Positions 33,311-41,437 of a DNA stretch of 41,437 bases are shown here, in pieces. Each line of letters begins with the position of its first letter. Position 1 is the first letter of the stretch. A model generated the notes under the pieces. That model was not told where the DNA came from. It made no database searches and was given only the letters and a program-made list of their open reading frames with translations. Position numbers and translations under genes: made by a program. Source of the stretch: Clostridiales bacterium (lineage in GTDB: Bacteria; Bacillota; Clostridia; Christensenellales; Aristaeellaceae); assembly GCA_012523405.1 (NCBI GenBank), contig JAAYIN010000066.1, positions 1 to 41,437 of the forward strand. Direction: 5' to 3'.

Positions 33311-34318
33311 ATGAAAAAAGTGACTATGCAAGATGTTGCGGATGCAGTTGGTGTGTCGCGTATATCCATTTGGAAGGCAATCAATGGTCGACCGGGTGTA
33401 TCCGATGCGCTTCGCAAGCAGATTTTGAATAAGGCGACGGATATGGGCTATTTGACCCAAGCTAAACCCGAACTTCCTCATATGAAGGAAAGAACGGTTT
33501 CTGTGGTTGTCTCACGTCCTGAATCCTCATCGTTTTGGATGCAGATCATCCATCATATGGCAAAAGAACTTGCCAGAAGCAATATCAACCTGATGTACAC
33601 CTATATGCCCAGCTACTATAAGGCGGGTTACACCCTCCCATCCGCTCTGAGCCCTGAGGCTACAGAGGGATTTGTGGTACTCAATATCTATGATGAGAAA
33701 CTTCTTGAAATGCTCGCAGCCAGTCCCTTGCCTAAAGTCTTTTTGGATACCGTGCCGACCGTTCCATTTTCCAAGCTGAGCGGAGACTTGGTGTTGCTGG
33801 AGGGACGGATGCATATCAGAGAAATCACAAAACGCCTTCTTGCGAGCGGCAGAAAGAACCTTGGCTTTATCGGCGATGTAAACTACGCACAAACAAATCA
33901 TGACCGCTATTTGGGTTTCCTTGATGCGCATGAGGAGATGGGCATTGTGCCCGACCCCCACAGCAGCTCGATTAAGCCGATTGATCTTCGATCGCATTAT
34001 GAGGACATCAGTGATTTTCTGGAAGAGCTGGACACCATGCCTGACGCCTTTGTCTGTGCGAGCGATTTTATTGCGCACTATGCGCAACGCTATCTAACGG
34101 AAAGCAAGTGCGAAGTGCCGAAGAATTTCTTGTTGACCGGATTTGATAACAACATGGAGTATCCTAATGTAGCGGAGCGGATCACTACGGTGGATGTCGA
34201 AACATCGTCTTTGGGCAAGCGCCTCGCAAGAAAGATTGTTTTCCGCGCGGATTATCCTGCCGCGTCCTATGAAGCATCGTACGTTGCCTCGCGGATTATT
34301 TTCCGTGATAATCTATAG
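33311..34318 (+). CDS. LacI family transcriptional repressor
   Basis: A 335-residue regulator. Residues 1-60 are the LacI helix-turn-helix and hinge (VTMQDVADAVGVSRISIWKA, INGRPGVSDALRKQI). The remainder is a periplasmic-binding-protein-like sensor (NLGFIGDVNYAQTNHDRYLGF, DAFVCASDFIAHYAQRYL, LLTGFDNN, ITTVDVETSSLGKRLARKI). It is divergent from importer 1 and surrounded by TTAACA/TGTTAA palindromes that are its likely operators. LacI proteins of this kind normally release DNA when they bind a sugar from the pathway. The inducer is unknown. The gene is followed by its own terminator. Confidence 0.94.
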   Translation: MKKVTMQDVADAVGVSRISIWKAINGRPGVSDALRKQILNKATDMGYLTQAKPELPHMKERTVSVVVSRPESSSFWMQIIHHMAKELARSNINLMYTYMPSYYKAGYTLPSALSPEATEGFVVLNIYDEKLLEMLAASPLPKVFLDTVPTVPFSKLSGDLVLLEGRMHIREITKRLLASGRKNLGFIGDVNYAQTNHDRYLGFLDAHEEMGIVPDPHSSSIKPIDLRSHYEDISDFLEELDTMPDAFVCASDFIAHYAQRYLTESKCEVPKNFLLTGFDNNMEYPNVAERITTVDVETSSLGKRLARKIVFRADYPAASYEASYVASRIIFRDNL

Positions 34319-34326
34319 AGAGAATG

Positions 34327-34352
34327 ACAAGCGGCATTGTAAAGCCGCTTGT
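34327..34352 (+). terminator. Terminator after lacI
   Basis: ACAAGCGGC (34327-34335) pairs with GCCGCTTGT (34344-34352), followed by a short T-rich stretch, nine bases after the lacI stop. Confidence 0.75.
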
Positions 34353-34503
34353 TTCTGTGGATGATTGCTTCATGCTGCAAAGGCCTTGCATTGCAGTGAA
34401 AAACGGTATTCTCCTATAGGAGGTATCTCTTTTTCTGCGCAAGATATGCCGCGATCATGAATAATGCATATAAAAATAATCCTTTGAAATGCAACTTTTG
34501 ATA

Positions 34504-34532
34504 TTGCATAAACACTCATATTGTGGTATGAT
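34504..34532 (+). promoter_or_regulatory. tRNA-Leu promoter
   Basis: TTGCAT (34504-34509) and TATGAT (34527-34532) are separated by 17 bases, placing the RNA start a few bases before the tRNA. Confidence 0.6.
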
Positions 34533-34547
34533 AATTACCGCTGACCA

Positions 34548-34633
34548 GCCGGAGTGATGGAATGGCAGACGTGACGGATTCAAAATCCGTTGGTGGCAAC
34601 ACCGTGTGGGTTCAAGTCCCACCTTCGGCACCA
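34548..34633 (+). tRNA. tRNA-Leu (anticodon CAA)
   Basis: An 86-base class II tRNA including an encoded CCA end. The acceptor arms GCCGGAG and CTTCGGC pair, the anticodon stem ACGGA/TCCGT encloses TTCAAAA with anticodon CAA at 34581-34583, a long variable arm (TGGTGGCAACACCG) follows, and the T arm contains GGTTCAAGTCCC. The long variable arm and anticodon CAA (codon UUG) give leucine. A strong hairpin follows at once, and DNA of foreign character begins beyond it. Confidence 0.96.
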
Positions 34634-34638
34634 CCCAA

Positions 34639-34682
34639 ATGTCAAGCCTGAGACAAAAAGAAATTTGTCTCAGGCTTGACAT
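34639..34682. terminator. Terminator hairpin after tRNA-Leu
   Basis: A perfect 19-base-pair stem (34639-34657 with 34664-34682, arms ATGTCAAGCCTGAGACAAA and its complement) with a 6-base loop, followed by ATTTTA. It can end both the tRNA transcript and the leftward recombinase operon. Confidence 0.8.
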
Positions 34683-34707
34683 ATTTTATGTGCGTTTGCC
34701 CGTGCGC

Positions 34708-36276
34708 TCAAATAGCGACACAAAAACCATCCGCGCCAGCCGCATTCATGCAGCCGAAGCCAGAAACCTTCCACTGAATCTCGATACGGTTATCAGGATA
34801 AACCAGCACCCTGTCGATCAGGAGATCGGCAAGCTCCTGCCCAAGCTCATCTGCGCCCAATGCCTCCCGCGCCGCTTTGATTGCGGCCGCGCTGGGGGCA
34901 CTTTTTGCTTCCTGTTCACAGATGACCCCGTGGACATCCCGCTGCCGGGCAAGGGCGGCATCCAGTACCTTCTTTTGCTCCTTGTACTCCTCGGGCTGGA
35001 TATCGCCCAGCACCAGGTTCTCATAAAGCCTCTGTTTTTCGTTCTGAATTTCCCGCAGCCTTTGTTCAGAATTCAACTGCCGCTTGGAGCGATAGCTTCG
35101 CATATCGTCCTGATCAAGGTTCAGAACGATTTTCGATTGCAGTACCACAGCCTCACGCACCGCATCCTCCAGTTCCCCACTTGGGATGCGCAGCTTGTGG
35201 CAGGCGATGTCCGGCGCAGAGCGAGTAAACCAGCAATGGAACGCGGCGTTTTTCGTATTGCTCAGGCGCAGGGAATGCCCACAGACGCCGCAGACAACCT
35301 TACCCTTCAGGGGCGAGTCCGATGCAGGATACCGCTGGGATGTTCTCACCTCCCGCCTGCGCAGGGGTTCGCCCCTTTTGCGAAGATGCTCCTGCACCGC
35401 ATCAAACAATTCCCTCGGAATAATTTCCGGATGATGGTCTGGTATTCTGACCCAATCCTCCTTGGATTTTGGCGCCCGGTTGGGATTGCCGATCTCCTTT
35501 GTTTTGGTTCTCAGCGCCGTGTAGGTGCCAAGATACTGTTCGTCCTGCAGAATACTCAGGATAGTGGCCTTCTGCCACACACAGCGAAACTCCTCGGTTT
35601 CGGCGGTCCTGCATCGATACTTCTTCCACGCGGCGGGTGCGGGGCGATTCTCCTCGTAAAGCCGTTTCTCAATCTTGGAAATGCTCTTGCTGGCAGCGTA
35701 CATCTCAAAGATGATGCGCACTGTTTCGGCGGCTTCGGGGTCAATGACCATTTTCCGGTTATCGCCCAGCTTGTACCCAAAAGCACAGTTTTTTCTCGCC
35801 GCCTCGCCCCGGCGGGCCTTTTCCTGCTTGGCGCTGCTGATTTTCCTTGACAGGTCACGGCTGTAGTATTCGCTCATTAAGAACTTAAACGCCACCTCCA
35901 TACCGCCGGTATCACCGTCATGCTGTGTGGAGTCGAAATGATCCGAAACAGAGATAAAGCGCACCCGGTACAGCGGGAACACTCGCTCGATGAAATAACC
36001 GGTCTCGATGGCGTTGCGGCCGAAACGGCTGAAATCTTTGACAAGGATGCAGCCGACCCGCCCGTCCTTTACCAGCTCCAAAAGCTCCTGCACGGCGGGG
36101 CGCTCGAAGTTCAGGCCGGAGAAGCCGTTGTCCACAAACTCCCGCATCGGGCCGTCCAAATCGGAATCGGCGATGTATTGATCCAGCAAAAGGCGCTGAT
36201 GCCCCAGGCTCATGCTGTCGGTATGGCTGTCGTCCAACGAAAGCCGGATATATTTTGCGATAATCAGGTCAGCCAA
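34708..36276 (-). CDS. Large serine recombinase 1
   Basis: A 522-residue site-specific recombinase. The resolvase-type catalytic domain (about 1-150) carries the active Ser in KYIRLSLDD and the conserved KDFSRFGRNAIETG. The DNA-binding recombinase domain follows (about 170-290), then a zinc ribbon (CGVCGHSLRL ... CW ... CH near residue 325-350) and a coiled coil. It begins at TTG with GGGAGG 9 bases upstream and overlaps recombinase 2 by 8 bases, so the start is coupled to its neighbour. It is the last gene of the leftward set and lies 75 bases from tRNA-Leu. Large serine recombinases integrate and excise mobile elements; they need only short att sites, and none is identified here. Confidence 0.95.
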   Translation of the reverse strand: MADLIIAKYIRLSLDDSHTDSMSLGHQRLLLDQYIADSDLDGPMREFVDNGFSGLNFERPAVQELLELVKDGRVGCILVKDFSRFGRNAIETGYFIERVFPLYRVRFISVSDHFDSTQHDGDTGGMEVAFKFLMSEYYSRDLSRKISSAKQEKARRGEAARKNCAFGYKLGDNRKMVIDPEAAETVRIIFEMYAASKSISKIEKRLYEENRPAPAAWKKYRCRTAETEEFRCVWQKATILSILQDEQYLGTYTALRTKTKEIGNPNRAPKSKEDWVRIPDHHPEIIPRELFDAVQEHLRKRGEPLRRREVRTSQRYPASDSPLKGKVVCGVCGHSLRLSNTKNAAFHCWFTRSAPDIACHKLRIPSGELEDAVREAVVLQSKIVLNLDQDDMRSYRSKRQLNSEQRLREIQNEKQRLYENLVLGDIQPEEYKEQKKVLDAALARQRDVHGVICEQEAKSAPSAAAIKAAREALGADELGQELADLLIDRVLVYPDNRIEIQWKVSGFGCMNAAGADGFCVAI

Positions 36277-37891
36277 CGCACTTCACCTCCCGAAATTCGT
36301 CTTTGAACCGAAAGACGATCTCAAAGCTCTTGTCACGGTGAACGAGAATCCGCTCCACCAGCCGCTGGGCGGTGTCGGTGGTCAATTCATGCTCCGCCAG
36401 TGCCTCCGAAGCCGCATCCGCAAAATCCTGATAGGATTCCCGCTCGTTTCGCCGCTCCCGCCGCTTGGCACGGAGCTGGTCGGCTCGCCTCGACAGGGCT
36501 TCGATTTTCCCCTCATAATCCGCTTTCAAAGCGGAGAACTCCTCGGAGGTAATCACCCCGGCAACCAGATTCTCATACAGGCTTTTGAGGAAATACCCGC
36601 TGGATGCAAGCTCCCGGTTGATCTCCGCCAGCTCGGTCTCGGCGGCGGCATCTTTCACCGGTGTCATCCGCTCCCGATGGATATACCCGCCGAGGATGGC
36701 CTCGGCGTGCTTGCGGAGCAGGGCGACGATTTCCGTTTTTAACTCCTCTTCTTTGACGGAAACCTGATAGCAGGCGTCCTTGCGAATTTTCCATTGAGAT
36801 TCACAGCGGTACCAGTAGATTCCGTCCTTATTCTGCCGGTGACGGTGCATGGGGTGACCGCAGTGGGCGCAGAATACTTTGCCCTTGAACAGATGCGGTG
36901 AGTAGGCCAACGCATCACGGCGTGTCACCTTGTCCCGTTGGGAGCGGCAACGAAGCCGCTCCTGCGCCCGGTCAAACAGTTCGTGAGAAACAACGGCCTT
37001 ATGGGTATTCGGCACACAGACCCATTCCTCACGCGGCACGGAAAGCTCCTTACCATTCACCGTACGGGTTTTGCCCTGCACCATGTCGCCCACATAGACC
37101 CGGTCGCTGAGAATATCCGTGACCGTGCGCTTTTGCCAAAAGGGTTTGCCCAGCAGCTTCTCGCTTTGGAACAGCCCCTTTTCCCATTTGTAATGGCTGG
37201 GCGGGAGAACCTTCCGCTCGTTGAGGTCGCGTGTAATTTCGCCGGCGCTCCACCCGCTTGCGGCCAGCTCAAACATCCGGCGCACGATGGCGGCGGCCTC
37301 GCCGTCCACCACCAGACGGCGGCAATCCTCCGGGGTTTTCGCATATCCATAGGGCGCCATGCGTCCCACGAAGCGTCCATCCTGAATGTTCTGCCGCTGC
37401 ACGCTCCTGCACTTGCGGCTGATGTCCAGCGCATAGAATTCCGATATAATATTCTTAAGCGGGAGCAGTATGCCGCCGTCTCCCTCAAGGGAATCAAAGG
37501 TATCGGTCACGGCGATAAACCGCACGCCCAGGGCGGGAAACTGCTTTTCAATATAATAACCGCAGTCAATGGCGTTGCGGCCGAATCTTGAAAGGTCTTT
37601 GACGATAATGCAGTTGATCCTGCCGCTCTCCACATCCGCAAGCATCCGCTGAAAGGCGGGGCGCTCGAAGTTGGTGCCGGTGGCCTGATTGTCAATATAG
37701 ACCTCGGTGAGCTGAATATCGGGCGCCGCCGCGATGAAGTTTTCAATGATGTCCTGTTGGGTTTCGAGGGAATCCCCCGGCTTGCGCTTGGCGTCGCTGG
37801 AAAGCCGGATATATGCGGCCGCATAATAAACAAGAACAGGCTTCTGTACTTCCGAAACCATTGCGGTTCCCTTTCTGCTTTTCCGTGCCAT
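36269..37891 (-). CDS. Large serine recombinase 2
   Basis: A 540-residue recombinase with the same layout: catalytic Ser in AYIRLSSDAK, the KDLSRFGRNAIDCG helix, the recombinase domain (GYAKTPEDCRRLVVDG, ITRDLNERKV), a zinc ribbon (CAHCGHPMHRHR ... YRC ... C), and a long coiled coil. It has about 20 extra N-terminal residues before the catalytic strand. The ATG overlaps the end of recombinase 3 by one base (TAATG), with AAGGAAG upstream. It is clearly different from recombinases 1 and 3, not a recent duplicate. It may cooperate with them. Confidence 0.95.
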   Translation of the reverse strand: MARKSRKGTAMVSEVQKPVLVYYAAAYIRLSSDAKRKPGDSLETQQDIIENFIAAAPDIQLTEVYIDNQATGTNFERPAFQRMLADVESGRINCIIVKDLSRFGRNAIDCGYYIEKQFPALGVRFIAVTDTFDSLEGDGGILLPLKNIISEFYALDISRKCRSVQRQNIQDGRFVGRMAPYGYAKTPEDCRRLVVDGEAAAIVRRMFELAASGWSAGEITRDLNERKVLPPSHYKWEKGLFQSEKLLGKPFWQKRTVTDILSDRVYVGDMVQGKTRTVNGKELSVPREEWVCVPNTHKAVVSHELFDRAQERLRCRSQRDKVTRRDALAYSPHLFKGKVFCAHCGHPMHRHRQNKDGIYWYRCESQWKIRKDACYQVSVKEEELKTEIVALLRKHAEAILGGYIHRERMTPVKDAAAETELAEINRELASSGYFLKSLYENLVAGVITSEEFSALKADYEGKIEALSRRADQLRAKRRERRNERESYQDFADAASEALAEHELTTDTAQRLVERILVHRDKSFEIVFRFKDEFREVKCVG

Positions 37892-39501
37892 TACGCCACT
37901 TCCTTCTGAAGAAGCGTGAGGGCCTCTGCGTATTCCACTTGATAATGGAAGGTCACGCTCAATTCGGTCTTGGATAGAACTCGGATACTCCGCATCAGGT
38001 TAACCATTGTACGGCGGTCTAGCTCCTCCAGCCCCTCGAACTTACGGAAATGCTCCATCCAGCGCAGCCGCTCGGCTCTGCCGTCCAAGGCGTTGCTCCG
38101 CTCCTCTTCCAGCGCGGCGATGGCGTTCCGCAGGCGAAGCTCATCGGCGGCGTATTTTGTTTTCAAGGTTTTGAAGTCGTCCTTTGTCAGCAGGCCGCTG
38201 ACCATATTTTCATACAGCGAGGTTTTGAAACCGATGGTCTTCGCAAGCTGGCGCTCGTTGTCCTCAATCTGCTGGCCGAGTTGGCGGGCAAGGACAATCG
38301 CCGCCTTGCGACCATCGCTGACAGCCAGCACGGAATCCAAAGACGCAATTCCGGCGATATGGCCCTTGACGCTCTCCAACACGCACTGGATGAGATCTTG
38401 CTCCCGTATCATGCCCACGCCGTCGCAACCGTTCTTTTTACCCGTGGGGCAATAATAGTAGAAATATTCTTGCCTCTTGTAGCGGTTGGTCTTGCGGGTC
38501 ATCCTGCCGCCACAGCATCCGCAGATGAGCAGGCCAGAGAACAGGTAAACCTTTTCGCCGCCCGGAGCGGTGCGGGTGTCAAGCTTCATGATGCGCCGGG
38601 CAAGGTCGAAGTCCTGCGGGCTTATGATGAGCTCGTGGGCGTTCTCGGTGCGTTTCCATTCCGATTCGGGCCTGTCCACCACGTCCTTGATTTTGTAGTT
38701 GAGCGTGCCGCGGCGCCCCTGAATCAGCATGCCCGTATAGGTCTCATCATTCAGGATGCGGAAGATGGCGGTGGCCGACCACTTGGCAACGGGCGTATCC
38801 GCAAAGCCGCCCTTGGGATGGGGCAGGCCTCGGTCGCGCTTGTATTCCATCGGGGACAGCACGCCCCGGCTGTTCAGTGTTTTGGCGATTTTCAGCGCGC
38901 TCATGCCGTCGATCTTCATGCGGAAGATGTCCCGCACGATGGATGCGGGGTATTCGTCAACGGCGAGCTGGTTTTTGTTCTCCTCGCAGCGGCGGTAGCC
39001 GTAGATGGGGCAAGCGCCCACATAGTCGCCGTGATCCCGCTTGGTGTTCAGCGCAGACCGGGTTTTGACCGAGATGTCCCGGCTGTAGGCGTCGTTAATG
39101 ATGGACTTGACGCCCACCACCAGGTCGTCGGCATTGTCCTTGAGCGTATCGATGTTGTCGTTAAGGGCGATAAAGCGGACATTGTAGGCTGGGAAGATGC
39201 GGCGCAGATAGCGCCCGGTTTCGATGTACTCCCTGCCGAAGCGGGAGAGGTCTTTGACGATGACGCAGTTGATTTCCCCGGCCTCGATCTCAGCCATCAT
39301 CTCCTTGAACGCCTTGCGGTCGAAGATGATGCCGGAAACGCCGTCGTCCACCTTCTCGGACACCGCTTGGATGTCCGGCTGGGTGGCAATGAAGCTGTCC
39401 AGCATCTTGCGCTGGTTCTCCACGCTGTTGGATTCGCCCTCCTTATCATCGGCGTAGGAAAGACGGATGTATTTCGCTGCCCTGTATGTTGTTTCAGACA
39501 T
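37891..39501 (-). CDS. Large serine recombinase 3
   Basis: A 536-residue recombinase, first of the three to be transcribed. Catalytic Ser in KYIRLSYADD; KDLSRFGREYIETG helix; recombinase domain with YGYRRCEENKNQLAVD; zinc ribbon CGCCGGRMTRK ... YYYC ... CDG; coiled coil about 420-480. The ATG has AAGGAG about 8 bases upstream. A 167-base gap separates it from the DUF6870-like gene. Three consecutive, mutually diverged serine recombinases are seen on some Clostridia integrative elements, where their division of labour is not settled. Confidence 0.95.
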   Translation of the reverse strand: MSETTYRAAKYIRLSYADDKEGESNSVENQRKMLDSFIATQPDIQAVSEKVDDGVSGIIFDRKAFKEMMAEIEAGEINCVIVKDLSRFGREYIETGRYLRRIFPAYNVRFIALNDNIDTLKDNADDLVVGVKSIINDAYSRDISVKTRSALNTKRDHGDYVGACPIYGYRRCEENKNQLAVDEYPASIVRDIFRMKIDGMSALKIAKTLNSRGVLSPMEYKRDRGLPHPKGGFADTPVAKWSATAIFRILNDETYTGMLIQGRRGTLNYKIKDVVDRPESEWKRTENAHELIISPQDFDLARRIMKLDTRTAPGGEKVYLFSGLLICGCCGGRMTRKTNRYKRQEYFYYYCPTGKKNGCDGVGMIREQDLIQCVLESVKGHIAGIASLDSVLAVSDGRKAAIVLARQLGQQIEDNERQLAKTIGFKTSLYENMVSGLLTKDDFKTLKTKYAADELRLRNAIAALEEERSNALDGRAERLRWMEHFRKFEGLEELDRRTMVNLMRSIRVLSKTELSVTFHYQVEYAEALTLLQKEVA

Positions 39502-39668
39502 AACAAATCACTCCTTTTTCACGGGTTTCGCCGCGAATCAGAAGTGATCAGGAATGGGTCTGCTACGGCGGGGTATTCCCACCGGAGACTCCAATATGCT
39601 CTTTTCCCAGTCCCATGTTAACTCTCTTCGGCGGCGGTTACAAGTCATTCTTTCGGGTTTCAGGCGGT

Positions 39669-39875
39669 TTAGGCGATAATTCTTTGCAGGCATTCTTCCA
39701 GCGTGGGGCCGTCCTCGGCGAACCGGGCGGTGACCACAAATTTCCCGCAGCGAAAATGATAGGGGTCTTTGATCTGCCGTACAAACTCGTTGATGCGTTC
39801 CTGCTTGGGCAAATCCTTGTCCACGCACACATCGCGGATATCAACCAAATCCTGCGGATTCAGATTGTCATTCAT
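39669..39875 (-). CDS. DUF6870-like small protein
   Basis: A 68-residue protein, MNDNLNPQDLVDIRDVCVDK onward, ending with a TLEECLQRIIA helix. The ATG has GGAGG about 7 bases upstream and overlaps the end of the helicase gene by 8 bases, so the two are coupled. The DIRDV ... ERINEFVRQIKDPYHFR ... FVVTARF pattern recalls the DUF6870 proteins found with mobile-element genes in Bacillota. Function unknown; a small accessory or regulatory protein is a guess. Confidence 0.65.
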   Translation of the reverse strand: MNDNLNPQDLVDIRDVCVDKDLPKQERINEFVRQIKDPYHFRCGKFVVTARFAEDGPTLEECLQRIIA

Positions 39876-41437
39876 TATGGAATCCCTCCTCGGTCGTTGA
39901 AAAATAGGCAAGCGGCTTTCGGTTCTCCATAAAACGGCGAATATCCCCAGCATCGGATGTGGACGGATAATCCGGTAGCGCGTCCAGCACCCGGCTGTGA
40001 TAGGCGCCGCCTTGCCGCGCGCGGGAATCCAGAATGGCGCAAACGCCGGTGTCGGTTTCGGTGCGGATCAGCCGACCGAACCCCTGTTTGAGCTTGATGA
40101 GCATTTCCGGCACAAGCACGCGCGCCTTGTATGCGTCCATATCGCCATACAGCGTCTGCTCGTAGTCGGATATGGGATCGGGAGCGGCAAAGGGCAGCTT
40201 GACAATGACAAGCAGAGAAAGCGCGTCGCCGGGAATGTCGATACCCTCCCAAAACGAGCCGGACGCGAACAGGATGCCGTTGCCGCTGGCTTTGAACTTC
40301 TCTAGGGCGGCGGTATCTCTGCGCCCCATCTGAAACATGGGGTACGAAAGTCCGCGCTCTTTCAGCATGGCGAACACCTGGCCCATCGCGTTGTAAGAGG
40401 TGAACAGCACGGCGGCATGCCCGTGCGACATCCGTACCAGGCGCTCGATTTCATCCGCGACCGCCGCAATATAGCGCTTATCCTGCTGGTTGGGAAATGG
40501 CACGGCATTGCTGATATACAGCAGGACATTGTTTTTGTAGTCAAAGGGCGACGGCATGCTCGTTTGGGCGAGAACACGCTGGGGCAGATGCTTCAGCCCC
40601 AGCGTTTCCTTTGTGCGGGTAAAGTCGCCCGATGCGGAGAGCGTGCCAGAGGTGAGAACAATGGGGATGCCCTGACTCCAGAGGTCGCGGTGCAATCGGG
40701 CGTCCAAGTCCTTGGGGATGGCGCAAAGGGCGTCAATTTCCGTTTCACCTTCCACGCGCTTCTCCAGCCAGCAGACGAGGTTGGTCTGCACCCGCAGTTT
40801 GGATGCCCGCTCCTCCGCCCGCTCCAATCGCCACAGCGCTTTGCTTTTCCGTTCCCTATGCGTGGGCTGGACATGGCTGTCCGCGCAGGCTCTTGCAATA
40901 TCCGTGGCAATACCGGGAATATTCCTGAGATGCCGTGCGGCTTCGGCGTCAAAGGCAGCAGGAAACCGCTCCGCGTCATCGTCCGCATCCAGCCCGGCAA
41001 TATTGGCATTCAGCCGCCGGAACAGCTTTGCGCTTTGCTCCTCCAGCTTTTTCGCAAGCCTGTGGACATTGACGCCGCCGAATGATTTATCCGTGGTAAA
41101 GGCGTGAATTTCCGTTGCCAGAGTGGGAAGTTCCGCGTCTGTCAGCTCCATGCCGTACATGGCTCGGGCGGTGTCCAAAAATTTATGCGCCTCGTCAATG
41201 ATAACCATCTGATAATGCGGCAAAAGCGGCCGCCTGCCATCGGTCCGGTGCAGGATGTCGGCGAGAAAATAATTGTGGTTGGTGATCTGAAAATCCAGGC
41301 TGGGATCAATGCTCTCCCGCAGATACTCGAAATATCTGCACCGCCGGGCATGGGAGCAGGAAACGGAGCATTTGCCCCCGGAAACGCACACACCGCGCTT
41401 CATGTGGGGCGTGAGGGTGTCAGCCCCGGTCAAATCA
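39868..41437 (-). CDS. DinG/XPD-type DNA helicase (partial)
   Basis: At least 520 residues; the 5' end lies beyond the window edge. It belongs to the iron-sulfur superfamily-2 helicases related to DinG and XPD. Four cysteines in CVSGGKCSVSCSHARRC fit the [4Fe-4S] site. The DEAH box is in VIIDEAHKFLDTA. Later motifs are LTSGTLSASGDF, LFASGSFWEGIDIPGD (motif V) and QGFGRLIRTETDTG (motif VI). The Walker A motif is not in the window. It precedes the DUF6870-like and recombinase genes with an overlap, so it belongs to the same element. Such helicases appear on conjugative and integrative elements, where they may aid replication or repair. Confidence 0.9.
   Translation of the reverse strand, partial: DLTGADTLTPHMKRGVCVSGGKCSVSCSHARRCRYFEYLRESIDPSLDFQITNHNYFLADILHRTDGRRPLLPHYQMVIIDEAHKFLDTARAMYGMELTDAELPTLATEIHAFTTDKSFGGVNVHRLAKKLEEQSAKLFRRLNANIAGLDADDDAERFPAAFDAEAARHLRNIPGIATDIARACADSHVQPTHRERKSKALWRLERAEERASKLRVQTNLVCWLEKRVEGETEIDALCAIPKDLDARLHRDLWSQGIPIVLTSGTLSASGDFTRTKETLGLKHLPQRVLAQTSMPSPFDYKNNVLLYISNAVPFPNQQDKRYIAAVADEIERLVRMSHGHAAVLFTSYNAMGQVFAMLKERGLSYPMFQMGRRDTAALEKFKASGNGILFASGSFWEGIDIPGDALSLLVIVKLPFAAPDPISDYEQTLYGDMDAYKARVLVPEMLIKLKQGFGRLIRTETDTGVCAILDSRARQGGAYHSRVLDALPDYPSTSDAGDIRRFMENRKPLAYFSTTEEGFHNE

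Noticed and set aside
34606-35850. A 414-codon open frame on the plus strand starting inside tRNA-Leu
   Set aside because: Antisense to recombinase 1, begins within the tRNA, and has no ribosome site or protein family character.
38050-39621. A 523-codon open frame on the plus strand opposite recombinase 3
   Set aside because: It is antisense to a gene with complete recombinase motifs, and its own translation shows no domain; long antisense frames are expected in G+C-rich DNA.
40417-41085. A 222-codon plus-strand frame opposite the helicase
   Set aside because: Shadow of the helicase gene; the helicase motifs establish the minus strand as coding.

Overview
This window looks like a piece of a low-to-moderate G+C Bacillota genome, most likely an anaerobic gut Clostridia member (a Christensenellales-like relative is my low-confidence guess). 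The basis is the strong GGAGG ribosome sites, the MalEFG-type sugar importers without their own ATPase, the host-glycan hydrolases, a GlsB/YeaQ-type small membrane protein, and a Clostridia-type cluster of large serine recombinases.

Left part (1-7.9 kb): an accessory region with much gene decay. It holds a MerR regulator, a copper-type CsoR repressor with two operator-like palindromes, and a P-type metal ATPase broken by frameshifts and a large internal deletion that removed its phosphorylation site. Next come a small membrane protein and two secreted paralogues read leftward: one joins a beta-propeller-like half to a solute-binding-protein half, the other has only the first half. An MFS exporter follows that has lost its start codon and reading frame.

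CRISPR part (8.0-14.6 kb): a type I-C system with intact interference genes (cas3, cas5c, cas8c, cas7c). The adaptation module is almost gone. The last 19 codons of cas1 and a broken 5' part of cas2 remain, and the cas2 remnant runs directly into the first CRISPR repeat. cas4, most of cas1, the 3' half of cas2 and the leader are missing. Nine variable repeats and eight spacers remain, on the same strand as the cas genes.

Middle (14.8-34.3 kb): a secreted FMN-binding-like protein and a small stress membrane protein precede a long leftward sugar-utilisation locus. A divergent LacI regulator faces importer 1 (two permeases and a binding protein), followed by a GH130 mannoside phosphorylase, a GH38 alpha-mannosidase and a GH20-like hexosaminidase. 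An AraC regulator, importer 2 (binding protein and two permeases) and a GH2 enzyme come next. None of the four hydrolases has a visible signal peptide, so import of oligosaccharides followed by cytoplasmic breakdown is the natural reading. The enzyme set fits N-glycan or related mannose/GlcNAc glycans.

Right part (34.5 kb to the end): a tRNA-Leu(CAA) gene with a strong hairpin, then DNA visibly richer in G+C. This holds three tandem large serine recombinases, a small DUF6870-like protein and a DinG/XPD-type helicase cut by the window edge. It looks like the recombinase end of an integrated element that continues to the right.
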